Below, in pieces: positions 38,601 to 48,600 of a stretch of 64,000 bases of DNA. Position 1 is the stretch's first letter; each line of letters starts with the position of its first letter. Source of the stretch: Saxidomus purpurata (taxonomy: Eukaryota; Mollusca; Bivalvia; Venerida; Veneridae); NCBI GenBank assembly GCA_022818135.1, contig JAFMSR010000012.1, positions 8,394,070 through 8,458,069 of the forward strand, given 5' to 3'. Position numbers and translations under genes: made by a program. A model generated the notes under the pieces. That model ran no database searches. It was not told where the DNA came from and saw only the letters and a program-made list of their open reading frames with translations.

Positions 38601-41600
38601 TTCTTCATAATTATCATTTAAGTAGTTTTACAGTCGAATATGTTTCACTATTTTAGTTTGACTTAATACAATGTACTGTCAAAATTTATTAATATCTCTG
38701 TAAAAAAATTGAGAAGATGAATATTGCACTAAAAGTGGAGCTTATACCCGCAAGAGAGTTGGTTGTCTAGCACTTAGACCAAAGAACTTTGATTACATTG
38801 TAACATATAACGTGGTAATGAAGTCACTGTCCGCTCAGTGAAATTTATCAAGATTTTGTACAAAAGTAGAGTTTGAGGCATAAAAGAAACAGAATATTTG
38901 CTAGTGTCGATGAAACATCAAAATAATTTCACTCGTGAACACCAAAGTAGTTATTTTTACTTGGGGCTGTGCCACTCGTGAAAATGTCACTTTTGGTGCC
39001 CACTCGATGAAATTATAACGTGATATTACCCCGAAACCAATAATAATCTTCCATTTATGTATTTTCTCTTTTAAGTATGATAAATGTTGAGTAACGTAAA
39101 TAAGTTACTCATATATTGTGTTCGTGTATATATTTCAAGAAAATTGTACAATATTTCTCTGCCACACATATTACTCATTTTAGTGACAAAGAAACACTTT
39201 AAATGATGATTAATAAAAAATCGAAGCAAATGAGAATTAAATGGATTCATATTTTGGTCAAAACAGAAACATTACAAATCTGCTTTGATGTTGTTATATC
39301 AATTTAAATCAAACTTCTAATTTTCATAACACTCTTTAACTAACATAAAAATTATGTTAAGAAAGAATTGGTTTTCTGAATTTTATTACGTGTTCCAGGT
39401 ATCATGAAATTGTTAAATATATCTATGAAATTACAGGAAAAGTATTGAAATTATGTTTATATGATAAAAAACGTTTTATTTTCGGATAATAACGTAATTC
39501 CCTTAAAAATGATAGTTAGAAATAAGTAATAAGCCAATATATTATCTCTACATCAATAAAATCTGTTGTTTAAATGCAGAACTAAATGGCTAGGCTAAAT
39601 ATACCTTGATCAGACAGTGTCTTATCTCATCAGGAGAAATAAAACAAGGGGTAAGACCGCCTTCGGTGTGAATGCCACTTATGAAAGAGTTTAAATTCCC
39701 TTTAAGAAATGCCTGTTATCGATATTGTAAATATGAAAGACAAGGAGCTGTTTATGTCAAGTCTGATCTGTAAATAAAATGATTGTTCTGTTCTTATATC
39801 ATTTTAGACTGAAAAGTGAAATTAGCATTAAGCCTGAATTGATCAAGGCTCCGGCAGATTGGATAATGTCAGCGGGAGAGAGAATTCTGGATCATTGTAA
39901 ACGTGTGGAGGTATGTGCTATATAGCTGAAGGTGTGCTAGTTGTTATCTTGATTCATCAACCCCTTATCCTCCAAATAATAATTTGGTAGTTTTTGTGTC
40001 GCCCTTTCGGAGAAAAGGCGATACATAGGGATCGCTTTGTCCGTCGGTCCGTCCGTCCGTCCGTTCGTCGGTCCGTCCGTCACACAAACTTAACGTTGGC
40101 CATAACTTTGCCATTTCTTAAGATTTCTTCATTAAACTTTACAATTGTATTGCTTATGACAAAAGGGTCATGATGCCGCCAAATTTTGTAGGTCAAGGCC
40201 ATATTTGACAGAGTTATGCCCCTTTTTATACTTAGATTTTTGCTATAACTTTGCCATTTCTTAAGATTTCTTTATCAAACTTTCAAATTGTATTGCTTAT
40301 GTCAAAAGGGTTGTGATGCCGCCAAATTTTGTAGGTCAAGGTCATATTTGACAGAGTTACTTCCCTTTTTGTACTTAGATTTTGTCACGAAAACTTAATG
40401 ATGGCTATAACTTTGCTATTTCTTAAGATTTCTTCATAAACTTTCAAATTGTATTGCTTATGACATAAACGTCATGATGCCGTCAAATTTTGTAGGTCAA
40501 GGTCACATTTGACAGAGTTATGTCCCTTTTTGTACTTAGATTTTGTCACAAAATTATTGGTTATTCTGACAAAGCGTAAGAGGGCGACACAAGTGTTCTA
40601 CTGAACACCCATCTAGTTCTATGTGGTGCCTTACGTCTTGCACTATATGTATTTGTTGACATAAAAACTACTATGTATGCCTCATTTGCTCTTTTATCTC
40701 GTAGATAGTTTTTGCATGGAATTAAATGTAGCTTTGTTGGTGGTTGCCTGCCATTCACGATATTTCGTGATTTACTTTCCTATTTTACATTATTCAAAAA
40801 AACTTATTTATAATAATAGATGTGTATTTTAAAAGTAATTTCAATTTTACATATTTTCAAGTCTTATTTAGAAATGGAAGAATACCACAGATAAGATATT
40901 AGTATGGCTTTTAATAGAACAATTTTACATAAAATGCATTACCGATATTCCAATATTAAATGTCAGTTCTATCGTTACGTTTTTCTTATTCGGTTTTCAC
41001 TATGCTAGGCATGTTACTACTATTTAAGAAAATAACTGCAGAAATTCAAAAATATTTGTTAAGTTGCAAAGTCCTTTTTTGTACATGTAGATCTACAAGT
41101 GAACATATTATTATTATTGCTAAAAATGATATTTTTGTCAAGGAAGATTTAAGGACACCATGATGTTTTGACAACATGTAATTAAATAACTTAAACTGAA
41201 TTATTTTTCTCACCTACGAAAAGAAATAATCTTTTTATGGTCAAACAGATGGGCACGTGTGGCGTGCAAGACCCACGTCCATACTTCAAAGGTCAAGGTC
41301 ACACCTAGAGTTAAACGGTAATTGAATCCTGTATATGTGCACACATTCGTGTCCAGACTGTAACTTTGTCATGCATTGAAGGATTTTAAAATTACTTGGC
41401 AAAGACGTTCAGCACACCAAGAGGACGTGTCGTGTGCTAAACCCACGTTCCCTACATCAAAGGTCAAGGTCACATTTTGCGTTTAAAGGTAATGTAATCC
41501 TGTATATATGCACACATTTGTATCCAGACTGTAACTTTGTCATGCACTGATGCATTTTGAAATAACTTGGCACAAATGTCCAGCACATCAAGACAACGTG

Positions 41601-44600
41601 TCGCATGCAATACCCATGACCCTACCTAAAAGGTCATGGTCAGACTAAGAGCGTATACATGGTAATTCTGTCATGCATTGAAGGATTTTAAAACTTTATG
41701 TCACAATTGTTGAATACAAAAGTTGAAGTCACACGTAGGTGTCAAACGTTTTAGAATCCTGAATATATGCACATGTTCATGTCCGGATTGTAACTCTGTT
41801 ATACATTGAAAAAGTTTTTAATGAATTGAACAAAATGTTCCACAACATGAAGGTCAAGAATACAGACTGTGAGACACCTCTTTTGGGCATTCGTCACTGA
41901 TGAGGGACAGCTCTTGTTAGAAATAAAGTAAATAACGATTTTCACTCAAACTGTTATAAAGACTTATTTTTTATGTCTTCATTATTATTTAAATATAGTC
42001 CAGTGTTACATATATTTCTTGAAATCATTACTTTGAAGGTTTGATATCACTTTAAGTCCTGAAGAATACATTTTCCAAAACGTTTATAATATATGTGACA
42101 ATAAAAGTATATAGTACAGTCTAGTAATTGTTGAATATACCATTGCGATCTCTTTAACTCACTAACAAAAAGAGCAAAAAATACATAACGGGTTTACTTT
42201 GTGAGTATTTGAAATCAAGAACGAAGCAATATCTTTACGGAAAAAGTTTTAATACCAATTCAATTTTTATACTAAACTGACCCGACACAATTTGATGTCT
42301 TGGAAGTCAACGAATGGTCCTAATAACACTTTTTAAGCCACCGATACCGAACATTACATTAATATTCACTATGAATTCAGTGGTTATTTTCCACTACTTA
42401 AAGTGATATTGCAGTATATCCGTTCACCTTATCAGATCTCCCTGACTTCATAACATCCTTGTCTTATATCAACCATTAATAAAAATAGTAACTGCGTACC
42501 CAACGTCATATTTTATCAGGTAACATATCGACAATTTCAAGTTAGAAAAATACTCATTTCGACTATTTTACAGTCTTTTAATACCGTTACGTGGTTGTAT
42601 AAATCGTTTCCAACCATAAGCTGATAGTTCTGCGTTCACCATATAATATTCGTACGCTATAGAAAATAGCCCAGTTATAATAGTTTTGTAATTAATGAAG
42701 CAATATTATCAAATCATTGCTAGGATTATTTTTGCAACCCGTTTTTTTTTCCAGAAAGTCAGAAATGAAAATCACCGAAAGTATTAAATGGTCTTACAAG
42801 AAGCTTGTTTACTTTTATAATATTACAGTTGAGCCATCTCTGCGAAGAATACAAAGAAATATCGTCGACGTTTCATGCAACGCTCTCCAGTCAATTTAAA
42901 ATTACTTCAATAATGAAGATACAGAATGGCAGATTGTGGTGGGATTATGAAAGGTAAAAGACACTGCAACACTTAATGTTTTAATGGCTGTGGCTATTAA
43001 CGCTAGGAAGCCAGATAGATAGATACCCGTGTCATGTTTACCTGCTTGCAGTTGACGTAAATTTACTTTCACGAAACAATCAAAAGTTTTTGTTATTTTA
43101 CACAGATATTACCTTACGCAAGAAACTTTGTGAAGTGGAAAATCCCACATATTACTTGTTTTACATGATTTCACAACTAATATTCTTGTTGAGAGCGCGA
43201 ATAAAGCCCGTTCTACTAGATTCTGATTGAATTTGTCAAATGAATACTTGGTTTATTTCACTAAAAACACAAGGTTGCAAATCATGTGATTATGTGAAAG
43301 CTTATAACATAAGATATTTGTATGCAACACGCTACATGAGATAGCTCTAGGCATTTGTGCAGCCCTTTGTCAATGGCGCACAACATGGGACCACCACGGC
43401 ATTATAAAGTTTGTTTCCGACACCTGTAATTGCTTAATTAAATAGTACTCACACAGTGGGGAAAATGTCACGGGCCATATTTGTCACTGGTTACTGAAAT
43501 TGCTATTGCTATTCAAATTTGGAGACAACGGTCGTATATCTACCTGCCTCCAGGAGGACTGAATGATGAAATGGATACGAAGATTCAGAGAAACACAAAA
43601 AAATTACTCTCTTTTGTAGTTAAATCACAAGTAATGTGATTACTTGTATTGAATTTAGACGGAAAAGCAGGTGAACAAGTACCCAGTACTTGAAAATCCG
43701 TATTAGCAGTGTATATTTGTATCTTTGTAGTAGAAGCTACAGATTTGTGACACAACGAGAACACATTTAATTTTCAAACCTGATTCGTCTTTTATTTCTT
43801 CTGTAGCTAGGATTTTATTGCAATAAATCATAAAAATATTGATAGCACTATTTGCACACAAATACATAAAAAACACAACAAAATAAGATAAACATTAATT
43901 TTGTATATATGTGTACGAGAAAGTATTTCTCTGACTGATTTGTGTTGTTATCACTACTGTAAGATATAAAGTAATATGTTTTATTGTTAAAATAACTTTC
44001 TTGCGCCCAATGAACAAAAAAGATCTTCATATCCTAATAGATTAGCTTAATCACTACATTTATATAAAATGTTTGTCTTTTGAACAGTAAACGAAAGAGG
44101 ATGCTGCAGCAAAAGAAAGACGCAGGTATGCTAGGTGAAATAAAATTATTTCATGGAACACAAAAAAAGTATGTTGATCCTATTTGGCGTCAAGGATTCG
44201 ATTTCAGACTAAGTGGACAAACATCAGGTAAGGACGTTGATTTATCCGAAAAAATGTAAAAAGTCACTGTTTTGTCAAATTAAATCGCTAATTGATGAAC
44301 GATGATCACTAAATAAGTTCAAACAATGAATTGATAAGTAAAAAAAAGTGCTAATTGCAGCTATTAACATCAAGAAATCGCAAGTTTTAGAATATAGGCA
44401 AGACCAATGCTTCTTTGTCGTCACGTTCCTCTTTAACAGTAACTGATAATTTATAACATTGCAATACAACTGTACATAATTTTAAAGAAAAATAGCTAAT
44501 GCTTTCAATAATATGTTCAATTGATACGATTTTATTTTAGTCTTTTAGTCGATTACAAAGAAAGCTTCGTAGCGTACTGAATCGCTCTCGAACACTCATT

Positions 44601-47526
44601 CAAGATGTCATCACACTCGTAAAAGAGAGGCAGTGTGAGCTTTTCATCGCTGCCACCTGGTCTGAGACACGTGTTGTATCAGTCCTTGTCCAAAAACACA
44701 TTTCGTGCTCCGTCTGAAAAGATCTGTGAAGCTAGCAAATTCATGCTTTTTTTTAAGTTTTACTTAAATAGTATTTCCTTCCATTGCTACATAGACAAAT
44801 TATTTAGACTGAGGAATTTTTCTCATTTTCGGTCGCCTGGTTGCAACGTTAATTGATAGAAAAATCTGGTTTTCATGGAATTTCCACGTTTCTTGTTATT
44901 TTTGTAAAATAACCCTACAGACAGTATCTGGATATATTTAGATCTGCAAAATTTTAGATTAATTCACCACAACGTTCAGAGCTTTTTACAAACAATAAAT
45001 ATTACAAGATAAACTCTTGCACTTTGAAATTAACATGGTTAGGTAACAATCAAACACTGATTCTACCATTCTCGATGATAAGTAAGTACCGTTTAGAAAA
45101 GACGGAAAAGGAACCATGGAGGTGTTCTTGTCTATGTTAAAAATAAAATACAAGCTATCAGAAGACTCTATCTAGTGGCTGATAGCGTTGAGAGTATCTA
45201 CATAGAGCTCGATGTATGCATAGAAGAATTCTTTATGGTACATTCTACCGCCCGCCAAACACCTCACCTCCCGTATCGTCCAATATAGAAAACTCCATTA
45301 ATCTTGACCTCGACAATAACAGTATAATCATTACAGGTGACTACAATTCATATACGTTCAAAACTTCAACACAAAGGAAAATTAATGACATAGCGACAGT
45401 GTATAAATGACACAGATTATAGAGGAACCAACTCATCACACTGAATCGTCACACTCTCTCATTGACCTCTTTCTTGTGTCTTCCAGCTCTATTATTTACA
45501 CGTCCGTAATAGGCGATCAATTTCAAAATCATAGATTTTTCGTCCTGTTTCCTGCTGTCTGAAAGGTGCAAAACCTCATTAAAATCAACAAACGCTCAGT
45601 ATGGAAATTTGAACAAGATTATGATAGTATGAAACAAGAAGCAAAGTCTTCCAACCGGGACTCACTAGCTGACAATGATATTGATACATATGCCAAAAAG
45701 GTATCACTGAAAAACTCGTAATAACGAAAGTCAAATTACAAACAAAACAGTTACTGTTAGGAATTCAGAACGACCATGGTTGCACAACGATACACGAGAA
45801 TACATTTGAAATAGAAAAAGAACATATGATAAAGCCAAATGAATATAAAAATGAATACGACAGATGTAGTGTTAATAAAAGAGATCTACAGTAACTTAAA
45901 GCTTTTTAATACATCCTCCCCGATTATACAGGGTGTTTTAATCAACGAAGTGACATCTCATAAACATCATGGAGTGATATTCTGTGTTGATGGTAATTTG
46001 CATGAACATATTGATAACTTCAAAGAAATGACATTGAAAAGATTTGACATAATGAGAGCTTTAAAATATATTATTGATAGAAAGTCTCTATACCATCTAT
46101 ATGCCCTTTATAATACCCCTTTTAGAATACTTTTGTGTCGTATGGGATAACATTATCCAGTACAAAGAATTTGAACTTTAAAAAATCAACTTCAAACATG
46201 GAACCAATCACCACTTGAACGTAGGAACTCTCCCACTGTAGGTATATTAAAAAGACGGCTTTATTCCGATGTTCAGACGGTTCCGGATCACAATTACGTC
46301 GATGGACGCACATACCAAATTCTTCACGGCAGTATATGGACTCAATGTAGCTCTCTTAACGAGCATCTCTTTACAAAAATATTGCAGATGGTCCACGATG
46401 TACATGCAGTGAAGTTGAAAGTACTTACCGTTATTTCTTCAAGTATAAAATATCATGAGAACGTACGGAACCTTTCAATACTGTCAGACCAGTTGCCAAT
46501 CTTATACTTCACACATTGCTATATGGAGATAAATCAATCACAAATACACAACCTATATATCTATATACTGTATATCGGGGTTTTTTTTCGCGTACATACA
46601 ATTTCGCGATTTTGGTCCTGTTTTAATTTAAGCGAATCTTTTTTTCGAGATTTTAAAAAAGTTGATTCTGATTTTCGCGTTTTTCAACTAAGGGCGAAAT
46701 TTACCATGACATTGTTTTATAAATAAAAGGACATCAATGTGTGACAGTACTATGAACCAGTATCCCGAACTGCTCCGGTTGTTTTATTTGTTTTCAAAAT
46801 AAACAATAGATAGTAAAACAGCATGTATGTTCATTGAATGAATGTTATTTATGATGCATCGATAATGACTTTCGCACTTTCGCGGAGATAGTTTTTTTAC
46901 AGGTTTCAATTGTTTTAAAGCTGACATATCTTTAGAGCACAGTATTTTACACCTGTCCTGATATTGCTTTCAGGTAACTAAGGTGAATAACTGGCACCTT
47001 ATTTGATATGATATGTATACAGTTCATATTATATAATGTGCTAATCGTGTTATAACGTGTAAACACATAGGGATTAAGTCGAGTATCATACCCACATTTA
47101 CATGTAATTATTGTAACTCTCGATATTGATTATGATATCAAATATTACAGTATAGTGTCTACTTATATTTTCCTATTATCTTTTTTTTTCTACTGATATT
47201 GCCTAACTTATGTCTCAAGCCATTTTGTAATTGTAGGCACAGTATATGGACAAGGAGCTTACTTTGCAAAAACTGCAAAGTATTCCAATAACTACGCTCG
47301 ATCTGTATCGGATCGGTTTATGTTTGTCGCAAGAGTTCTAACTGGGGAATGTGTCACAGGCAACAAAGATTACAAGAGGCCACCACACAAGAAAGAGAAC
47401 GACGTGAGCAGTGATCTGTATGATTCTTGTGTAGATAACATTAACAATCCAACAATATTTGTAATATTTGATAATAATCAGATTTATCCAGAATATCTAA
47501 TATGTTATCATGATACAGCTTTATAA
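26345..47526 (+). CDS. PARP12-like: PARP12/ZC3HAV1-type mono-ADP-ribosyltransferase, ten coding exons
   Basis: Exons: 26345-26612, 28578-28826, 30240-30488, 34172-34391, 37642-37819, 38345-38571, 39808-39910, 42829-42953, 44088-44227, 47237-47526. All junctions are AG/GT, all phases agree and the total is 682 residues, close to vertebrate PARP12. Domain order: six CCCH fingers as three duplicated pairs (residues 16-51, 100-136, 183-219), a seventh CCCH (263-282), a WWE region (about 283-460), and a PARP catalytic domain (about 470-682). Catalytic residues are H562, Y595 and I660, an H-Y-I triad that predicts mono- rather than poly-ADP-ribosylation. Family members bind RNA or poly-ADP-ribose, modify proteins and often act in antiviral or stress responses. 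The ATG has a good context (ATAATGG) but lies six bases inside an exon, so an upstream non-coding or coding exon is likely. Confidence 0.9.
27129..27230 (+). pseudogene. Relic of a fourth zinc-finger exon copy
   Basis: The segment reading tgtgacagaaaccat, then ctcaaacgaatgtgtctcgt and acaacgtgcacagaattatg is nearly identical to the 3' half of exons 2 and 3. It lacks the first finger, a block of about 20 bases that encodes RLG in its relatives, and a donor. It is a dead duplicate in intron 1. Confidence 0.8.
28578..28826 (+). CDS. PARP12-like: PARP12-like exon 2: CCCH fingers 3-4
   Basis: Acceptor tgttttgacag, donor gtaagtgc, 249 nt, phase 1 to phase 1. It encodes fingers C100-C108-C114-H118 and C120-C128-C132-H136, followed by a linker SFQCDRLGLNTDNVHKIM. 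It is the same length and phase as exon 3, so skipping or repeating it keeps the frame. Confidence 0.9.
30240..30488 (+). CDS. PARP12-like: PARP12-like exon 3: CCCH fingers 5-6
   Basis: Acceptor cattttgcag, donor gtaagtgc, again 249 nt with phase 1 at both ends. Fingers C183-C191-C197-H201 and C203-C211-C215-H219. It is highly similar to exon 2 at base level; the Cys of SNEC in exon 2 is Phe here (SNEF). It is a tandem duplicate. Confidence 0.9.
30640..31320 (-). repeat. Inverted degenerate copies of the 31.87-kb element unit
   Basis: Read on the minus strand, units with 'ttcagacaagaagattttt', a 'tatgtaaga' step and 'gaccccaaggcg' recur every 160-200 bp. They resemble the adjacent 166-bp array but are in the opposite orientation and much decayed. 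Confidence 0.5.
31372..31665. repeat. 44-bp tandem repeat, about five to six units
   Basis: Unit: ttacatgttgttttgtcatt followed by tgtactactccgaacgttta. Full copies start near 31401, 31446, 31493, 31537 and 31581, one with a 3-bp insertion. The array is flanked on both sides by 'tatccactgcagc', so the array and flank are themselves bounded by a short direct repeat. Open frames here are artefacts. Confidence 0.9.
31868..33030 (+). mobile_element. Pearl-like element with 166-bp tandem array
   Basis: It starts 'gagggccaagatggcccta' with 'tatcgctcacctt' and ends 'agctcaccctggcgtagcc' then 'aggtgagct', a small palindrome. Inside are tandem units with the landmark 'acaatcttgg' at 32208, 32374 and 32540 (166-bp spacing), each with GGGGTCAATTTTGACC-like dyads. 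A 'gacggacgacggacgg' run precedes the right end. It lies in intron 3 of the PARP12-like gene and is non-coding. Confidence 0.75.
33432..33953. mobile_element. 522-bp MITE with TAA target duplication
   Basis: Long terminal inverted repeats of about 45 bp with few mismatches begin AAGGCCCATTACTAACACCA and end in the complement. They are flanked by TAA at 33429-33431 and 33954-33956. A 3-bp TWA duplication is the signature of PIF/Harbinger elements. No transposase is present, so it is non-autonomous. It lies in intron 3. Confidence 0.8.
34172..34391 (+). CDS. PARP12-like: PARP12-like exon 4: CCCH finger 7 and start of WWE region
   Basis: Acceptor tgttctcatag, donor gtaagatt, phase 1 in and phase 2 out. 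Finger C263-C272-C278-H282 (C-x8-C-x5-C-x3-H) is followed by DLPYQWRW and METYCDP-like sequence (MEETYCDPANEDF). That is the arrangement that joins the last finger to the first WWE-type fold in PARP12 and ZC3HAV1. It differs from the duplicated two-finger exons. Confidence 0.88.
36433..36510 (-). repeat. tRNA-derived SINE-like unit
   Basis: Minus strand: A box TAGTCCAGTTG (complement of 36492-36502), B box GGGTTCAAATC (complement of 36440-36450). Stem pairing is not good enough for a tRNA call. Confidence 0.55.
36714..36828. repeat. 46-bp tandem repeat, 2.5 units
   Basis: Unit: acatgtgatgataaagatgg, then atatgtg, a 10-A run and tcttatatt. Two identical copies and one partial. Confidence 0.9.
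37400..37470 (+). repeat. Possible tRNA-like unit
   Basis: A B box GGTTCGATCAC (37442-37452) is preceded by a weak A-box-like block near 37404. Low certainty. Confidence 0.35.
37642..37819 (+). CDS. PARP12-like: PARP12-like exon 5: WWE domain, first half
   Basis: Acceptor cttttgattag, donor gtaaatat, phase 2 in and 0 out. It encodes VQRLSTSSSVQ followed by LTTVWKWFWKDRDGRIKEYG, the tryptophan-rich start of a WWE domain, the fold that binds ADP-ribose units or mediates ubiquitin/PAR interactions. Confidence 0.9.
38345..38571 (+). CDS. PARP12-like: PARP12-like exon 6: WWE domain, second half
   Basis: Acceptor atcttttag, donor gtatgtct, phase 0 in and 2 out. It encodes IEQKYIN, then FVYAIDFKKMEQRNTETS and RKIYRRP, the standard second half of a WWE domain (F..Y.IDF..M.Q.N). 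It completes the domain begun in exon 5. Confidence 0.9.
39808..39910 (+). CDS. PARP12-like: PARP12-like exon 7: linker into catalytic domain
   Basis: Acceptor atcattttag, donor gtatgtgc, 103 nt, phase 2 in and 0 out. It encodes IKAPADWIMSAGERILDHC and KRVE, matching the lead-in to the PARP catalytic fold. No key catalytic residue falls here. Confidence 0.82.
39992..40618 (+). mobile_element. Pearl-like element with 152-bp tandem units
   Basis: Ends: 'ttttgtgtcgccctttcgg' on the left and 'gagggcgacacaagtgttc' running to 'acccatctagtt' on the right, giving an inverted GTGTCGCCCT. A 'gtccgtccgtccgtccg' run lies at 40036-40080. Three units with 'ataactttgc.atttcttaag' are spaced 152 bp (40101, 40253, 40405). 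It lies in intron 7. A solo right end of the same family is at 8729-8775. Confidence 0.75.
41214..41920 (+). repeat. Pearl-like tandem repeat with AAGGTCAAGGTCA motifs
   Basis: About four degenerate units of roughly 171 bp contain 'tccagactgtaactttgtca', 'tgtatat.tgcacac' and 'aaaggtcaaggtcac'. The stretch ends 'catcgtcactgatgag'-like with 'ggacagctcttgtta', similar to other element ends. It lies in intron 7. Confidence 0.6.
42829..42953 (+). CDS. PARP12-like: PARP12-like exon 8: catalytic domain
   Basis: Acceptor ataatattacag, donor gtaaaaga, phase 0 in and 2 out. It encodes LCEEYKEISSTFHATLSS and ITSIMKIQNGRLWWDYER. The IQN..LW..Y motif is a hallmark of the N-terminal part of the PARP12/14-type catalytic fold. 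It is too short to stand out as an open frame: a different frame is open across the same bases. Confidence 0.88.
44088..44227 (+). CDS. PARP12-like: PARP12-like exon 9: catalytic His exon
   Basis: Acceptor tcttttgaacag, donor gtaaggac, phase 2 in and 1 out. It encodes KLFHGTQKKYVDPIWRQGFD and FRLSGQTS. H562 of the FHGT motif is the NAD-binding histidine of the family. Confidence 0.92.
45030..46560 (+). pseudogene. LINE relic with endonuclease and RT C-terminus, RT core deleted
   Basis: Plus-strand frames give, in order, GGVLVYVKNKIQAIRRLYL, FYRPPNTSPP, IIITGDYN (endonuclease GDxN) and SLIDLFLVSSS, with GDQFQNHRF as the usual endonuclease end (SDH-like). A linker with RPWLHNDTREYI follows at about 45770. 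The RT C-terminal HHGVIF and NFKEMTLKRFDIMRALKYI block begins by about 45970. The RT palm is missing between linker and C-terminus. A terminal FNTVR-x3-NLILHTLLYG block follows near 46475-46530. Many frameshifts are present. It is an internally deleted jockey/CR1-type copy in intron 9 of the PARP12-like gene. Confidence 0.7.
46561..46730. repeat. Short repeat with 'ttttcgcg' motifs
   Basis: Three to four occurrences of TTTCGCG(A/T)-type words at about 46585, 46603, 46640 and 46673 in a T-rich stretch. It looks like a small dispersed repeat; no coding. Confidence 0.35.
47237..47526 (+). CDS. PARP12-like: PARP12-like exon 10: catalytic Tyr/Ile exon and stop
   Basis: Acceptor ttgtaattgtag, phase 1 in, stop TAA at 47524-47526. 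It encodes VYGQGAYFAKTAKYSNNYA with catalytic Tyr Y595, FMFVARVLTGE, and LYDSCVDN with PTIFVIFDNNQIYPEYLICY. The position of the glutamate used by poly-ADP-ribosylating enzymes is Ile (I660). Confidence 0.93.
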
Positions 47527-48600
47527 AATCGTTAAATGCACATGTTAAAGTACATGTACAACATGAACCACCGAGAGAACAGGAAAAACCATGGTTACTT
47601 TCATCGTATGAATGAAGTGCCTTTTTAAATGTTATCTTATATTGCTTTGCTTAATTACAGTTCAGCCTCTCTAAACAACATCTCCGAAGAGCAAAACCCT
47701 CTCTTCAAAGACAGATGTTTTATTTCCCAAAGCAGTTATATCTAAACAAATTAACCACCCCAGAGCAACAACCAAACAATAAATGATATTCCCTTTGATG
47801 TTGTTGTGGAGAGGTTGGACTGTAATACATTATCGTTAGGTATCAATTTTTTATCCATGAACTGATCGTCATATTCCAACAAATTTGCATCTTATTTCAC
47901 CAATAAGCGCGTCATGTCAAGCATGTTTAATTGCATTATTTAATGACTAGCAGACACACACAATGAAGATGAAATATGTACATAGAGAAAAAAACAATCA
48001 CGAGTATTAAATAGTTCAATGAATGGAGCTGCAAAGTATTTTTGTGATTAAATACCTGCTGAATGGTCCGAGTTCATATTCTGTTGAATGACATTTCTGC
48101 AAGACGAAACAAGAGCTTCAGTAACACCGATGGATGCTCCTGTACTAATTGAATGAAATCCCATGAAGAAGAAAACCGTTCAAACTCCTTTTATTGATGG
48201 GTTATTTTATAAACAAATGAAGTACTGACTTTATTTTATTACTTGCAAGTAGACCAATGAGATGAAACTATCCACAGAAAATAAGTTTTGTTTAAATAAA
48301 GCACTGCAGCATTATTGTGGTCAATATAAAGTTATAGAAAAGAGACGTTTAATGACTTCCTTACATGAACTTGGGTCTGCTGGTTACATATAAGGAACAA
48401 CTGTATGTTGTTTATATACTTATTTTAAGATTATCCTGATTTTAATGGGAATTTAGAATCTGTTTTTCCGTAAAAGATCTCTCTTTAGTAACGTATAGGC
48501 TTCATTTTATATAAAATATTATGGAAATGTTTTCTTTTCCCATTATTTCAATAATTGTTATAGCATAGACCGTGAATAAAGCTGGTGACTCTGCGATTGT
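47527..48600 (+). other. Putative 3' UTR of the PARP12-like gene
   Basis: Non-coding AT-rich sequence. A candidate polyadenylation signal AATAAA lies at 48575-48580 (cgtgaataaagctgg). Other AATAAA words occur nearby, so the end is uncertain. Confidence 0.35.
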
